From contig CBDFMN010000003.1 of the NCBI GenBank assembly GCA_965249685.1, positions 620,001 to 684,000 on the forward strand: 64,000 nucleotides of DNA, written 5' to 3'. The notes below the pieces were generated by a model that was given only the letters and a program-made list of their open reading frames with translations, searched no databases and was not told where the DNA came from. Each line of letters starts with the position of its first letter. Positions within the stretch are counted from its first letter, which is position 1. Shown here one piece after another: positions 36,667 to 46,035 of this stretch. A program made the translations under genes and the position numbers. The DNA is from RH-AL1 sp965249685. Its GTDB lineage: Bacteria > Pseudomonadota > Alphaproteobacteria > Rhizobiales > Beijerinckiaceae.

Positions 36667-39552
36667 CTATGCCGCGATCGTCGCCGCCCCGACAAGCTTG
36701 CGCGCGTCAAGGGCGCTGATGGGGTGGCCAAAAGCATAGCCCTGCGCGTACTCGCAGCCGAGCTGGTAAAGCTCGATCGCGTCCGATTCGCTCTCGGCAC
36801 CCTCGGCGACGACTTCCATGCCGAGGTCATGCGCCAGTGCTACCATCGAGCGTAGGATGACCGGCTTAACACCCTTGCTCCCGTTCTGGTGCACGAAGGA
36901 ACGATCGATCTTGATCGTGTCGAACGGGAAGCGCTGGAGGTAGCTAAGCGAGGAATAACCGGTGCCGAAGTCGCCGAGCGCGAGACCCGCGCCAAGCTCG
37001 CGGATGCGCGTCAGGATCTGCGCCGCATATTCCGGGTTTTCCATAACCAAGCTCTCCGTGATCTCGAGCTTGAGGCTGCCGCGGGCGACGCCGCAACGGG
37101 TCAGCACCGCCTTGACGTCGTGCAACAGGTCGTGGCGCAGGAGCTGGCGCGAGGAGACGTCGACGCTGGCGAAGATCGGCGGGTCGACGTCGAGCGCGCG
37201 CTGCCAGGCGGCAAGTTCCCGCCCCGTACGTTCCAGCGCGAAGATGCCGAGATCGACGATGGCGCCGGTTTCCTCCGCGATGGGGATGAACTCGGCGGGA
37301 CTGAGCCGGCCGAGGCGCGGGTTGTCCCAACGCAGCAGCGCCTCGAAGCCGGCGACGGTGCGGTCCTCAAGCCGGACGATGGGCTGGAAGAACACCTTCA
37401 TCTCGCCGCGGTCGAGGGCACGGCCGAGGTCAGCTTCCAGCGCCGCCCGGTCGGAACGCAGCGCGCGCATGGGTGGCCGGAACACCTCGATGCGGTTGCC
37501 GCCCGCCTTCTTGGCGTGACGCATCGCGATCTCCGCATCCTTCAGCATGTCCTCGCGGCGCGCATGCGCCTGCGGATCGAACAAGGCCAGGCCGATGGAT
37601 GCCGTCAACGGGATCTCGCGCTCGGAGAAGGTCACCGGTGTCGACAGCGCGCGGCGCACGACGTTGGCGAGCGCGATCGCCTGGTCGGCGTCCGATTCGG
37701 AAAGCACGATGGCTGCGAACTGGTCGCCGGACAGCCGCGCCACCGTGTCCTGCGGCTTCAGCAGGCGACTCAGGCGCCGCGACAGAGTGAGGAGGATCGA
37801 GTCGCCCGCCGACAGCCCGACCGCCTCGTTGATCTGCTTGAACCGGTCGATGTCGATGCAGATGACGGCTGGCCTGATACGGCTGTTGGTCTTGGCGAAC
37901 GAGAGCGCCGCGTCCAGCCGGTCGAAGAACAGCCCGCGGTTGGGCAGTCCGGTCAGGTTGTCGTGGACGGCATCGTGCAGCAGCCGCTCCTCGGAGACCT
38001 TGCTCTCGGTGATGTCGGATAGCGTGCCGACGACGCGGATGACCTCCCCGTCCGGCCCGACAACGGGGCGCGCGCGCATGGAAAACCAGAAGTAATGGCC
38101 GTCCGCGGCCCGCAGGCGGAAGTCTTGAGAGATGCGGCCACGCCGCTGTTCCAGGACGGCGTCGAGGCAGGCCTTGTAGCGGTCGCGCTCGAAAGGGTGC
38201 AGCACGTCGAGCCAGGCGGCGGCCGGACCCTCGAGCGCACCGCGCGCCAAGCCGAGTTGCTGTTCGACTTCCGGGCTGACGAAGACCCGGTCGGCCGTGA
38301 CGTCCCAGTCGAAGATGACGTCGCCGCACCCCGTGAGCGCCAACGCCTTGCGGCTTGCGTCGCTGATCGTGCCCGCGCCCATGCCGCCGCCCGCGAAGGC
38401 GTTCTGCATGACGGTAAACCCTATCAGCATCACGATCAGGACGAGACCGCCGATGAGGGCTGGCGAGACGAGGTCGTTGGTCAGGGTCCCGGTGACGGTA
38501 AAGGCCGCGCAGGTGACCCAGGCGAGGAGCAGAAACCATGTCGGGATCAGCATCACCGCGCGGTCGTAGCCATGGGTGGAGAGATAGAGGATGAGGATAA
38601 AGCCGACGCCGGCGATCGTCGCCAGCGAGATGCGCGCGACCCCCGAGGCGACCGGCGCATCGTAGACCGCGAACGCGATGAGTGCGACGAGGAACACCAG
38701 CCAAGCGGCGGCGACGCGCGAGGCGCGCACGTGCCATCGGCTGAGATTGAGATAGGCGAACAGGAAGACGAGCAGCGTCGCCGAGAGCACGACCTCCGTT
38801 CCGGCGCGCCATATGCGATCGCTTTGCCCCTCCGTGCCGAAGATCTTGCTCCAGAACCCGAAGTCGATGCAGACGTAGGCGAGCACCGCCCAGGCCAGGG
38901 CCGCGGCCGCGGGGAAGATCACGGCGCCTTTCACGACGAAGACGATGGTCAGGAAGAGCGCCAGCAAGCCGGCAATGCCGATGATGATGCCCTTGTAGAG
39001 CGTCAGGCTCGTCACCTTGTCCTTGTAGGCTTCCGGCTCCCACAGGTAGAGCTGCGGCAGGTCGGGCGTGCGCAATTCGGCCACGTAGGTGATGGTGGTG
39101 CCGGGATCGAGGGTGAGGCGGAACACGTCGGCATCGGTCGAGTCGTCGCGCTCCGGCGCAAAACCCTGGCTCGCGGTGATCGCCGAGATGCGCGTCGCGC
39201 CGAGGTCCGGCCAGATGACGCCGGAACCCACCAAGCGGAAATGCGGCGCGACGATCAGCCTTTCGATCTGCTCGTCCGTGTCGTTGGTGAGAGCAAAGAC
39301 GATCCAATTGGGCCGCGTGCCCGCATCCTTGGCGCGGACCTCGATGCGACGGACGATGCCGTCCGCTCCGGGCGCCGTCGAGACGAGCAGGCGGTCGCCC
39401 TGCGACGAATAGCTCTCCACCGCCTTCGTGAGATCGATCGCCGGCGCGTCGAGCGGCACGCGAGACGCCTCGATGGCGAGCGCGGGGCGCAACGTGCCAA
39501 ACAGCAGCGCAGCCGCGAGAAAGAGGTGGAGAAGACGCTTAAGAAGGCTCAC
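36667..39552 (-). CDS. Membrane sensor protein with PAS, degenerate GGDEF and EAL domains
   Basis: 961 residues from GTG 39552; an upstream ATG 39678 precedes the signal sequence by about 45 residues. Order: signal peptide, periplasmic sensory domain (about 30-170), seven or eight transmembrane helices (about 180-400, resembling 7TMR-DISM proteins), PAS (about 410-520), GGDEF-like (about 530-690) and EAL (about 700-950). The GGDEF site reads SGDQF, so cyclase activity is unlikely. EAL itself is present (FEALLRW), with EITES, KID and EGAE, but the metal-binding Asn reads SVDVS and the DDFGTG motif reads GDFGTG. Phosphodiesterase activity is uncertain; a c-di-GMP receptor role is possible. Confidence 0.9.
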   Translation of the reverse strand: MSLLKRLLHLFLAAALLFGTLRPALAIEASRVPLDAPAIDLTKAVESYSSQGDRLLVSTAPGADGIVRRIEVRAKDAGTRPNWIVFALTNDTDEQIERLIVAPHFRLVGSGVIWPDLGATRISAITASQGFAPERDDSTDADVFRLTLDPGTTITYVAELRTPDLPQLYLWEPEAYKDKVTSLTLYKGIIIGIAGLLALFLTIVFVVKGAVIFPAAAALAWAVLAYVCIDFGFWSKIFGTEGQSDRIWRAGTEVVLSATLLVFLFAYLNLSRWHVRASRVAAAWLVFLVALIAFAVYDAPVASGVARISLATIAGVGFILILYLSTHGYDRAVMLIPTWFLLLAWVTCAAFTVTGTLTNDLVSPALIGGLVLIVMLIGFTVMQNAFAGGGMGAGTISDASRKALALTGCGDVIFDWDVTADRVFVSPEVEQQLGLARGALEGPAAAWLDVLHPFERDRYKACLDAVLEQRRGRISQDFRLRAADGHYFWFSMRARPVVGPDGEVIRVVGTLSDITESKVSEERLLHDAVHDNLTGLPNRGLFFDRLDAALSFAKTNSRIRPAVICIDIDRFKQINEAVGLSAGDSILLTLSRRLSRLLKPQDTVARLSGDQFAAIVLSESDADQAIALANVVRRALSTPVTFSEREIPLTASIGLALFDPQAHARREDMLKDAEIAMRHAKKAGGNRIEVFRPPMRALRSDRAALEADLGRALDRGEMKVFFQPIVRLEDRTVAGFEALLRWDNPRLGRLSPAEFIPIAEETGAIVDLGIFALERTGRELAAWQRALDVDPPIFASVDVSSRQLLRHDLLHDVKAVLTRCGVARGSLKLEITESLVMENPEYAAQILTRIRELGAGLALGDFGTGYSSLSYLQRFPFDTIKIDRSFVHQNGSKGVKPVILRSMVALAHDLGMEVVAEGAESESDAIELYQLGCEYAQGYAFGHPISALDARKLVGAATIAA

Positions 39553-39741
39553 GGAACTCTCGAGGCCGGGCTGCGAGGGGTCCGCTGCGCGAGCGGTCCA
39601 AGGGCGGGGTTCTTGGCTGCGGAGCGGAAAGCGTAGGGCCAAGCCCTCGATGAGGCAAGGCGCTCCTGACCCTTGCATAGCTTCGCCGCGCCCGCGAGCA
39701 CGACGCGCATCGCTCGCTCCGCGGCAGCCGGCTGCCAGTCA

Positions 39742-40353
39742 TCAGCGGTCGCGCCGCGGCAGGCGCAGCGAGACGGGATCGGACTCCAGCAAGGCAAACA
39801 GCAGGTGGTCCTGCCAGATTCCGTTGATGCGGAGATAGGAGCGCGCCAGTCCCTCCTGCTGGAAATTGGTCCGTGTCAGAAGCTGGATCGATCGCTCGTT
39901 GTGCGGCAGGCAGGCGGCCTCGATGCGGTGGAGGCGCAGCGTCGCAAAGGCGAAGCCGCTGGCGGCGCGCACGGCACGCGCCATCATGCCCTTGCCGGCG
40001 AAGGGCTCGCCCATCCAGTAGCCCAGCGTCGCGGCTTGAGCGACCCCGCGCTTGATCTGGCCGAAGGTGAGCCCACCCATCAGGGCGTCGTCGCCGTCGC
40101 GGAAGACGAGGAACGGGTAGGCCTCGTCGTTCTCGATCTCGCCGGCGTGGCGCCGCAGTCGCCGGCGAAAGGAGGCGCGGGTCAAGTCGTCGCTCGGCCA
40201 GGTCGGCTCCCAGGGCGCAAGGAAGTTGCGGCTGAGGTGGCGCAAGGAAGCCCATTGCTCGAAGTCGCGCATTTCCGGCGAGCGGAGATAGACACCGTCG
40301 CCTCGAACGAAGGTGGCGTTGTCGCTGGCGGCCCCGAGGCGGAACAACGCCAC
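39742..40353 (-). CDS. GNAT family acetyltransferase, RimJ/RimL-like
   Basis: 203 residues from GTG 40353. The fold opens with VYLRSPEMRDFEQWASLR, then LMGGLTFGQIKRG, the CoA loop GEPFAGKGMMARAV (about residues 125-138) and the C-terminal LHRIEAACLPHNERSIQLL with NFQQEGLARSYLRING, all as in ribosomal-protein alanine acetyltransferases. TTG 40359, overlapping the upstream peptidase stop as TTGA, is an alternative start; a GAGGG site is better spaced for the GTG. It is the last gene of the thrC-M16-GNAT unit. Confidence 0.9.
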   Translation of the reverse strand: MALFRLGAASDNATFVRGDGVYLRSPEMRDFEQWASLRHLSRNFLAPWEPTWPSDDLTRASFRRRLRRHAGEIENDEAYPFLVFRDGDDALMGGLTFGQIKRGVAQAATLGYWMGEPFAGKGMMARAVRAASGFAFATLRLHRIEAACLPHNERSIQLLTRTNFQQEGLARSYLRINGIWQDHLLFALLESDPVSLRLPRRDR

Positions 40354-40355
40354 GA

Positions 40356-41630
40356 TCAAGGCCCTCGCGCGCCGGCCACCCGTGCCGCGACGCGCTCGGG
40401 CGTCATGACTTTCGCGACAGGGCCGACCGAGGCGACGGTCGGGGGCGACAACAGCGACTTGGCCCCGGCCGCGCGGATTTCGTGCAGGCTGAGAGCCTCG
40501 ACGCGGCCGATCATCTCTTCGCGGGTGAGGACGCGGTCGAAAGCGAGGATCTGCCGCGCGATCTGCTCGGAACGCGAGCCGGGCGATTCGAGTGCCGCCA
40601 GCAGAGAGACCTTCATCTGCGCCTTGGCGCGTCCTACCTCGGCCTCGCTGAGGTCGGCCGTCGCGCTCGCCAGACAGTCGAGCGCGACCGGGATAAGTTC
40701 GGCCACGTCCCGCGCGCCGGTGGCCGCGTAGAAGCCAAAGATCCCGGTATCGTAATACGCCCAGTTGAAGGCATAGATCGAATAGGCGAGCCCGCGCTTC
40801 TCCCGTACCTCCTGGAACAGGCGGGAGGACATGCCGCCGCCGACCGCGTTGGCGAAGACCTGCAAGGCGTAATGGTCCGGCGCGTCGTAGGCGACGCCTT
40901 CGAAGCCGACCACGATATGCGCCTGCTCGAGCCGCCGCCGCAGCCGATGCTCGCCGCCGACGTAGGTCGCGCGAGGCGCGGACGGGTTCGGCCCCGTCGC
41001 GGACATGCCGGCGAAATGCTGGGCGGCTTCCTCGACCATCCGCGCGTGCTCGACGGCACCGGCGGCGCCCACAACCATGGCGCCGCCCTGATAGTGGCTC
41101 GACAGGTAGGAGCCGATGCTGTCGCGGTCGAAGCCAGACACTCCTTCCGGCGTCCCGAGGATCGCGCGGCCGAGCGGCTGCTGGGGGAAGGCGGCGGCGT
41201 TGAAGAGGTCGAAGACGAGGTCGTCCGGCGTGTCCTCGACCGCGCCGATCTCCTGGATGATGACGCTCTTCTCCCGCTCCAGTTCGTCGCGGTCGAAGGT
41301 GCTTTCGGTCAAGATGTCGGCAAGGATATCGAGGGCGAGGCCGGTGTCGGCGGCGAGCACGTGGGCGTAATAGGCGGTCTGCTCGACGCCGGTCGCCGCG
41401 TTGAGGTCGCCGCCGGCCGATTCGATCTCCTCCGCGATGGCACGGGCCGAACGTCGCCGCGTCCCTTTGAAGGCCATATGCTCCAGAAGATGCGAGAGGC
41501 CCTGTTCGTCGTGCGCCTCGTGTCGGGAGCCGGCCGCGACCCACACGCCGAGCGAGGCCGTCTCGACATGGGCCATACGGTCCGTGACGACGCGCAGGCC
41601 CGAGGGCAGGGTGGTCACCTCGACGCTCAT
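40356..41630 (-). CDS. M16 family zinc peptidase (processing peptidase-like)
   Basis: 424 residues. The zinc motif HxxEH reads HLLEH at residues 47-51 and the third ligand lies in the conserved IIQEIGAVEDTPDD segment. N-terminal LPSGLRVVTD, the GGDLNAATGVEQTAYY segment and a C-terminal domain with GGGMSSRLFQEVREKRGLAYS match the mitochondrial processing peptidase beta-like group. No signal peptide is visible. It is coupled to thrC by ATGA, a frequent alphaproteobacterial arrangement. Substrate unknown. Confidence 0.93.
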   Translation of the reverse strand: MSVEVTTLPSGLRVVTDRMAHVETASLGVWVAAGSRHEAHDEQGLSHLLEHMAFKGTRRRSARAIAEEIESAGGDLNAATGVEQTAYYAHVLAADTGLALDILADILTESTFDRDELEREKSVIIQEIGAVEDTPDDLVFDLFNAAAFPQQPLGRAILGTPEGVSGFDRDSIGSYLSSHYQGGAMVVGAAGAVEHARMVEEAAQHFAGMSATGPNPSAPRATYVGGEHRLRRRLEQAHIVVGFEGVAYDAPDHYALQVFANAVGGGMSSRLFQEVREKRGLAYSIYAFNWAYYDTGIFGFYAATGARDVAELIPVALDCLASATADLSEAEVGRAKAQMKVSLLAALESPGSRSEQIARQILAFDRVLTREEMIGRVEALSLHEIRAAGAKSLLSPPTVASVGPVAKVMTPERVAARVAGARGP

Positions 41631-43060
41631 GACGCGCTCTTCAAAGCATGGGTGCGGCCGACCCGGTCGCGGATGAAGCGCTCAATGGTGGCTTGGTCGT
41701 TGGGGAGCCTGGTGAAGCGCTCCGGGCGGCCAAACAAGTCCGCCATATAGGCGGGCAGCGGCGGCCGCACCCCTATGGCGCCCTCGATCGCGTCGGGGAA
41801 CTTGGCGGCGTGCGCTGTGCCGAGCACCACCATGGGCGTCCGCGGACGCCGGGCCAGGTGCTCGCGGGCGACGTGCGTGCCAACGGCGGTGTGCGGGTCG
41901 AGCAGCACCTCGGACTGGTGCCAGCAGCGTGCGATCTCCGCTGCGGTGTCGCGCTCGCTTGCCCGGCCGGCGTCGAACTCCGCGCGGATCGCGGCGAGCG
42001 GCGCGTCGTCCACGGTGAAGCCGCGCGATTGCGCCAGTCCCGCCATCTTGGCGCGCAGGCCGGCGGCGTCGCGGCCGCTCGCCTCGAACAGCAGGCGTTC
42101 GAAATTGGAGGAGACCTGGATGTCCATGGATGGCGACTGCGTCTGGTGCACGCCGCGCGTCTCGTAGGCGCCGGTCTCCAGCGCGCGCACGAGGATATCG
42201 TTCGCGTTGGTGGCGATCACCAGCCGCTCGATCGGCAGGCCCATGCGCTTGGCGATCCAGCCCGCGAGCACGTCGCCGAAATTTCCGGTCGGCACGGTGT
42301 AGGAGACGGCGCGGTGCGGCGCACCCAGCGCGACCGCGCTGGTGAAATAGTACACCGTCTGCGCCAGCACCCGCGCCCAATTGATGGAGTTGACGCCCGA
42401 CAGCCCATGGGCGTCGCGGAAGGCGTCATGGTTGAACAGCGCCTTCACGATCGCCTGCGCGTCGTCGAACGTGCCTTCCAGAGCGACGACGTGGATATTG
42501 TCGCCGGTCGCGCTCGTCATCTGCCGGCGCTGCACATCGCTGACGCGCCCGTGCGGGTAGAAGATGACGACATCGATGTTGGCCAGGCCGCGGAACGCCT
42601 CGATGGCGGCCGCGCCGGTGTCGCCGGACGTCGCGCCGACGATGGTGGCGTGCTGGCCGCGCCGCTGCAGCGCATGCGCCATCATGCGGGCGAGGAGTTG
42701 CATCGCCAGGTCCTTGAAGGCGAGCGTGGGGCCATGGTGCAGTTCGAGCACAAAGAGGTTGTCGCCGAGCTGCGACAGCGGCGCGATCGCCTCGTGCCGG
42801 AAGCCGGAATAGGCGGTGGCGATCATGTCTTTCAACGTGGCGGGTTCGATGTCGTCGCCGACGAAGGGCGAGAGGACAGCCTCGGCCACGGCGGCATAGG
42901 GCTGCCCCGCGAAGCCGGCGATCGTGTTGCGCGAAAGCTCGGGATAGCTCTGCGGCAGGTAGAGGCCGCCGTCGCGCGCCAGGCCTGCAAGCATGGCCTC
43001 GTTGAACGACAGCACCGGCGCTTCGCCGCGGGTCGACAGGTATTTCAAGAGAGGGTCCAC
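41627..43060 (-). CDS. thrC: Threonine synthase
   Basis: 477 residues. Converts O-phosphohomoserine to threonine with pyridoxal phosphate. The start MDPLLKYLSTRG suits the Gram-negative class; the PLP lysine is in HHGPTLAFKDLA and the phosphate-binding loop is VGATSGDTGAAA. The motifs GVNSINWARVLAQ and VPTGNFGDVLAG are intact. It heads a three-gene minus-strand unit (thrC, M16 peptidase, acetyltransferase). SURF1 lies 64 bp upstream on the same strand, so it may be read from the oxidase block as well. Confidence 0.96.
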   Translation of the reverse strand: MDPLLKYLSTRGEAPVLSFNEAMLAGLARDGGLYLPQSYPELSRNTIAGFAGQPYAAVAEAVLSPFVGDDIEPATLKDMIATAYSGFRHEAIAPLSQLGDNLFVLELHHGPTLAFKDLAMQLLARMMAHALQRRGQHATIVGATSGDTGAAAIEAFRGLANIDVVIFYPHGRVSDVQRRQMTSATGDNIHVVALEGTFDDAQAIVKALFNHDAFRDAHGLSGVNSINWARVLAQTVYYFTSAVALGAPHRAVSYTVPTGNFGDVLAGWIAKRMGLPIERLVIATNANDILVRALETGAYETRGVHQTQSPSMDIQVSSNFERLLFEASGRDAAGLRAKMAGLAQSRGFTVDDAPLAAIRAEFDAGRASERDTAAEIARCWHQSEVLLDPHTAVGTHVAREHLARRPRTPMVVLGTAHAAKFPDAIEGAIGVRPPLPAYMADLFGRPERFTRLPNDQATIERFIRDRVGRTHALKSAS

Positions 43061-43124
43061 ATCTCAGAACGCATACCGTCCGCTCTACCATGATTTGGCA
43101 GCACGCATCCACGTCTCAGCGGCA

Positions 43125-43880
43125 TCAGACGGGAAGCCGGGCAGGGCTTGCCGCTTGCTCGGGTTCAGTCCGCAGCCGTCGCCAGGCGAGCGTGGCGAAG
43201 ACGGCGAGAAGTCCCGCAGCCAGCCCGAACCATGTCAGGGCGTAGGAAAGGTGGTTGTTGGGAGTCGCCACCTCTGTCGTGCCACCTCGCGGCCAGCCGC
43301 CGGGAACGGCCGTCGCATCCGCGTCGACAGAGAAGGGCGCGGCTTCCGCCAGGGCGAAATGTCGCGCGATGAGGGCTGGGTCGCGGGTGAAGTAGCGGCC
43401 TGTCGCCGGGTCATCGGTCGGCGTGAACGGATTGCGCGATTCGGGCGGTCGCATCAGGCCCGTGACGGCGACCACGCCCGGCGCCTGGCCGTCGCGACGA
43501 CTGGCAGGATCGGCCCGGTTGGTCGGTACGAAGCCGCGGTTGACGATCACCGTGCCGCCTTCGGTGAGCCGGAGCGGCGTCAGCACGAAGAAGCCGGGCC
43601 CGGCGGCGGTGCCGCGAAACACCAGTGCCTCCCGCTCATGATCGTACCGACCCCTAAGGGTCACACGACGGTACTCGTAATCGTCGGGCCGCAGGCCCGG
43701 CCATGAAGAGGGCGGCGGCAGCGGCTGTGTCGGTGCCTGCGCGCGCGCCTCGATACGGGCCACAATCGCGGTCTTCCAGGTCAGTCGCTGCAATTGCCAG
43801 AGACCGAGGCCGACGAGCAGGGCGCCCATGAGGGCCGTGAACGCGGCGGGCGCGATAAGGGAGCCCAAGCGGCTGCTCAT
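43125..43880 (-). CDS. SURF1 family cytochrome oxidase assembly protein
   Basis: 251 residues from ATG 43880, which overlaps the DUF983 stop as ATGA. A transmembrane helix at each end (about residues 10-30 and 220-240) encloses a periplasmic beta domain with YEYRRVTLRGRYDHEREALV, a GFFVLTPLRL segment and the VNRGFVP motif, the SURF1 pattern. SURF1 helps insert heme a into subunit I of aa3 oxidase, which fits its place after coxC. Confidence 0.92.
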   Translation of the reverse strand: MSSRLGSLIAPAAFTALMGALLVGLGLWQLQRLTWKTAIVARIEARAQAPTQPLPPPSSWPGLRPDDYEYRRVTLRGRYDHEREALVFRGTAAGPGFFVLTPLRLTEGGTVIVNRGFVPTNRADPASRRDGQAPGVVAVTGLMRPPESRNPFTPTDDPATGRYFTRDPALIARHFALAEAAPFSVDADATAVPGGWPRGGTTEVATPNNHLSYALTWFGLAAGLLAVFATLAWRRLRTEPEQAASPARLPV

Positions 43881-44257
43881 GGCTCCGGGCGGCCCTGCTC
43901 CGCCTTGTTGGAATATTGCAAGGAAACCAGCAGGCCCTTGGCGGCCCATAGCAGGGCGACGCAGACCACGCTGCCGAACGGGATGAATACAAGGGGATAG
44001 ACCCAGGCAGCTGGGTCGTAGGCGACTTGGAGCCACACGCCGACGCCGAGCACGACGAAGCCGCCGATGAACGACGCGAAGAAGGCCGGGCCGTCGCCCG
44101 TGTCGGCGAAGGTTAGGTCGAGCCCGCAAACCGAGCATGAATCGGCCAGCGCGAGGAGGCCCCGGAACATGGAAGCCTTGCCGCAGCGCGGGCAGCGGCC
44201 AAGAAGCCCGGATACAGCGAGCGGTAGGGGCGGCGCTCCGGATGGTGGATGCGACAT
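43877..44257 (-). CDS. DUF983 membrane protein
   Basis: 126 residues. Two CxxC pairs in the cytoplasmic N terminus (CPRCGK and CSVCGLDL) form a likely zinc ribbon, followed by two transmembrane helices (about residues 60-80 and 88-110). Found almost always between coxC and SURF1 in alphaproteobacteria, implying a role in oxidase assembly, but none has been shown that I know of. Coupled to SURF1 by ATGA. Confidence 0.9.
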   Translation of the reverse strand: MSHPPSGAPPLPLAVSGLLGRCPRCGKASMFRGLLALADSCSVCGLDLTFADTGDGPAFFASFIGGFVVLGVGVWLQVAYDPAAWVYPLVFIPFGSVVCVALLWAAKGLLVSLQYSNKAEQGRPEP

Positions 44258-44283
44258 GCCTCTCCTAGGACAGACGCTGACGC

Positions 44284-45153
44284 TCAGGGCTTGACCGCCT
44301 CAACGGTCGCGCCCCAGGCGCCCCATACGTAGATGCAGGCGAAGAGGAACAGCCAGACCACGTCGACGAAGTGCCAGTACCAAGCCGCGAACTCGAAGCC
44401 GAGATGCTGGCGGGAGGTGAAATGGCCGGCGAACACGCGAACGAGGCACACCAGAAGGAAGACGGTGCCGATGATGACGTGGAAGCCGTGGAAGCCCGTC
44501 GCCATGAAAAAAGTCGAGCCGAAAATCGACCCACCGAAGGCGAACGGCGCATGCGCGTATTCGTAGGCCTGAACGCAGGAGAACAGCGCGCCGAGAACGA
44601 TGGTGAGGGTGAGGCCGGCTTTGACCGACGCGCGATCGGCTTGGAGCAGGGCATGGTGCGCCCAGGTGACGGTTGTGCCCGAGGTCAGCAGGAGCAGCGT
44701 GTTGAAGAGGGGAAAATGCCAGGGGTCGAGCGCCTCGATGCCCTTGGGCGGCCAGACGCCGCCGATCGCCTCCGTGCGCATGTATTCGATCGCCTCATGG
44801 GGATAGAGGCTGACGTTGAAATAGGCCCAGAACCACGCGACGAAGAACATCACCTCGGAGGCGATGAACATGATCATGCCGTAGCGGTGGCTCATCTGCA
44901 CGACGCGCGTATGGTCGCCGTGCTGCGCTTCCTGGATGACGTCGTTCCACCACGCCGCCATCGTGTAGAGAACGCCGAGAAGCCCGGCCCCGAACACGTA
45001 AGCGCCGACCTTGGCTTCGCCGACGGTAATCGTCTTCATCCACATCACGGCGCCGACAGCCATGACGAACGCGCTGATCGAGCCGAGCAACGGCCAGGGA
45101 CTGATCGGCACCAGATGGTAGTCGTGGTTCGGCTTGGCGTGCCCCTCGGCCAT
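44284..45153 (-). CDS. coxC: Cytochrome c oxidase subunit III
   Basis: 289 residues with seven transmembrane helices. Family signatures: WPLLGSISAF near the N terminus, the conserved Glu in FIASEVMFFVAWFWAYF, GFHGFHVIIGT and AAWYWHFVDVVWLFLF. It stabilises subunit I of aa3 oxidase and contributes to proton uptake. Separated by 130 bp from ctaG upstream. Confidence 0.97.
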   Translation of the reverse strand: MAEGHAKPNHDYHLVPISPWPLLGSISAFVMAVGAVMWMKTITVGEAKVGAYVFGAGLLGVLYTMAAWWNDVIQEAQHGDHTRVVQMSHRYGMIMFIASEVMFFVAWFWAYFNVSLYPHEAIEYMRTEAIGGVWPPKGIEALDPWHFPLFNTLLLLTSGTTVTWAHHALLQADRASVKAGLTLTIVLGALFSCVQAYEYAHAPFAFGGSIFGSTFFMATGFHGFHVIIGTVFLLVCLVRVFAGHFTSRQHLGFEFAAWYWHFVDVVWLFLFACIYVWGAWGATVEAVKP

Positions 45154-45283
45154 GGCGTGCTCTTCCCCAGAATGGCCGACCCGTCACCGGCCGGTTCCTT
45201 CGACTATGTCGCGATCCGCGGTGCGCGTAAACGGCCGGCCGGGCGTCTTTCGAGCGAGCCGATCCCGATGGCGGCCGGGCGCG

Positions 45284-45874
45284 TCACAGGTTCGGGCCGG
45301 CGGCGTCCTGCGAAGCCGTCACTGCGGCCCCCGTCCCCTTCGCCCCGTAGAACGTATAGGACAGCCAGACTTCGTCCACGCCGCGCATCGATTCGTCCTT
45401 CTCGAGCGCGGGGTCGAGATAGAACACGACCGGCATTTCCACCGTCTCGCGCGCCGCCAAGGTCTGGTCGGTGAAGCAGAAGCAGGAGATCTTGTTGAAA
45501 TAGGCGCCCGTGCTCCCGGGTCCGACGTTGAAGGCGGCGTGCGCCGTCACCGGCTTGTCGCTGCGGTTGACGACTTTGAAGAAGACCGTCGCCGTCTGTC
45601 CGGTGCGAAGGTCGATCTGCGCCTGTTCCGGGGCGAAGTCCCATGCAAGGCCGCCCGCGACGTTGGCATCGAAGCGGACGCGCAACGTGCGCGTCCCATG
45701 CACCGGGGAGGCGCCGGCTGCGACCTGCGGCGTCCCTTCGTAGCCCGTCGCCGCGCAGAACATGCGGTAGAGCGGTACCGACGCGAAGGCGAGGCCAAGC
45801 ATGGCGAACACCGCGGACACCGAAAGGATCGGTGCCAGCCGGCCGCGATGGAACAGGCGGCTCGCGGACCTCAC
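45284..45874 (-). CDS. ctaG: Cytochrome c oxidase assembly protein CtaG (Cox11)
   Basis: 196 residues. One N-terminal transmembrane helix (about residues 15-35) anchors a periplasmic domain that delivers copper to the CuB site. The copper-binding motif CFCF is intact in FNKISCFCFTDQ, as is the third Cys in YRMFCAATGYEGTPQ. ATG 45874 overlaps the stop of the small coxF gene, tying it to ctaB-coxF. Confidence 0.95.
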   Translation of the reverse strand: MRSASRLFHRGRLAPILSVSAVFAMLGLAFASVPLYRMFCAATGYEGTPQVAAGASPVHGTRTLRVRFDANVAGGLAWDFAPEQAQIDLRTGQTATVFFKVVNRSDKPVTAHAAFNVGPGSTGAYFNKISCFCFTDQTLAARETVEMPVVFYLDPALEKDESMRGVDEVWLSYTFYGAKGTGAAVTASQDAAGPNL

Positions 45875-46035
45875 AACGGCCTCGCCAAGACGCCCACGCC
45901 GAGCTTGGCGATCGTCACGACGTAAAACAGCAGAGCGAAGACGCCGATGGCCAAGCCGATGGCGATATTGCGATGGCTGCGGCTCTTCTTCTGCTCCGGC
46001 GTCAGGACGATGCCATGGTCCTCAGAGCCTGTCAT
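45871..46035 (-). CDS. coxF: Small CoxF-like membrane protein
   Basis: 54 residues. A charged N terminus (LTPEQKKSRSHRNIAIG) precedes a single transmembrane helix (about residues 26-46) and a short tail. Similar short proteins lie between ctaB and ctaG in Hyphomicrobiales and are called CoxF; their role is unknown. Its start and stop overlap ctaB and ctaG by ATGA, so the three are a tightly coupled set. The position supports the call more than the sequence does. Confidence 0.8.
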   Translation of the reverse strand: MTGSEDHGIVLTPEQKKSRSHRNIAIGLAIGVFALLFYVVTIAKLGVGVLARPL

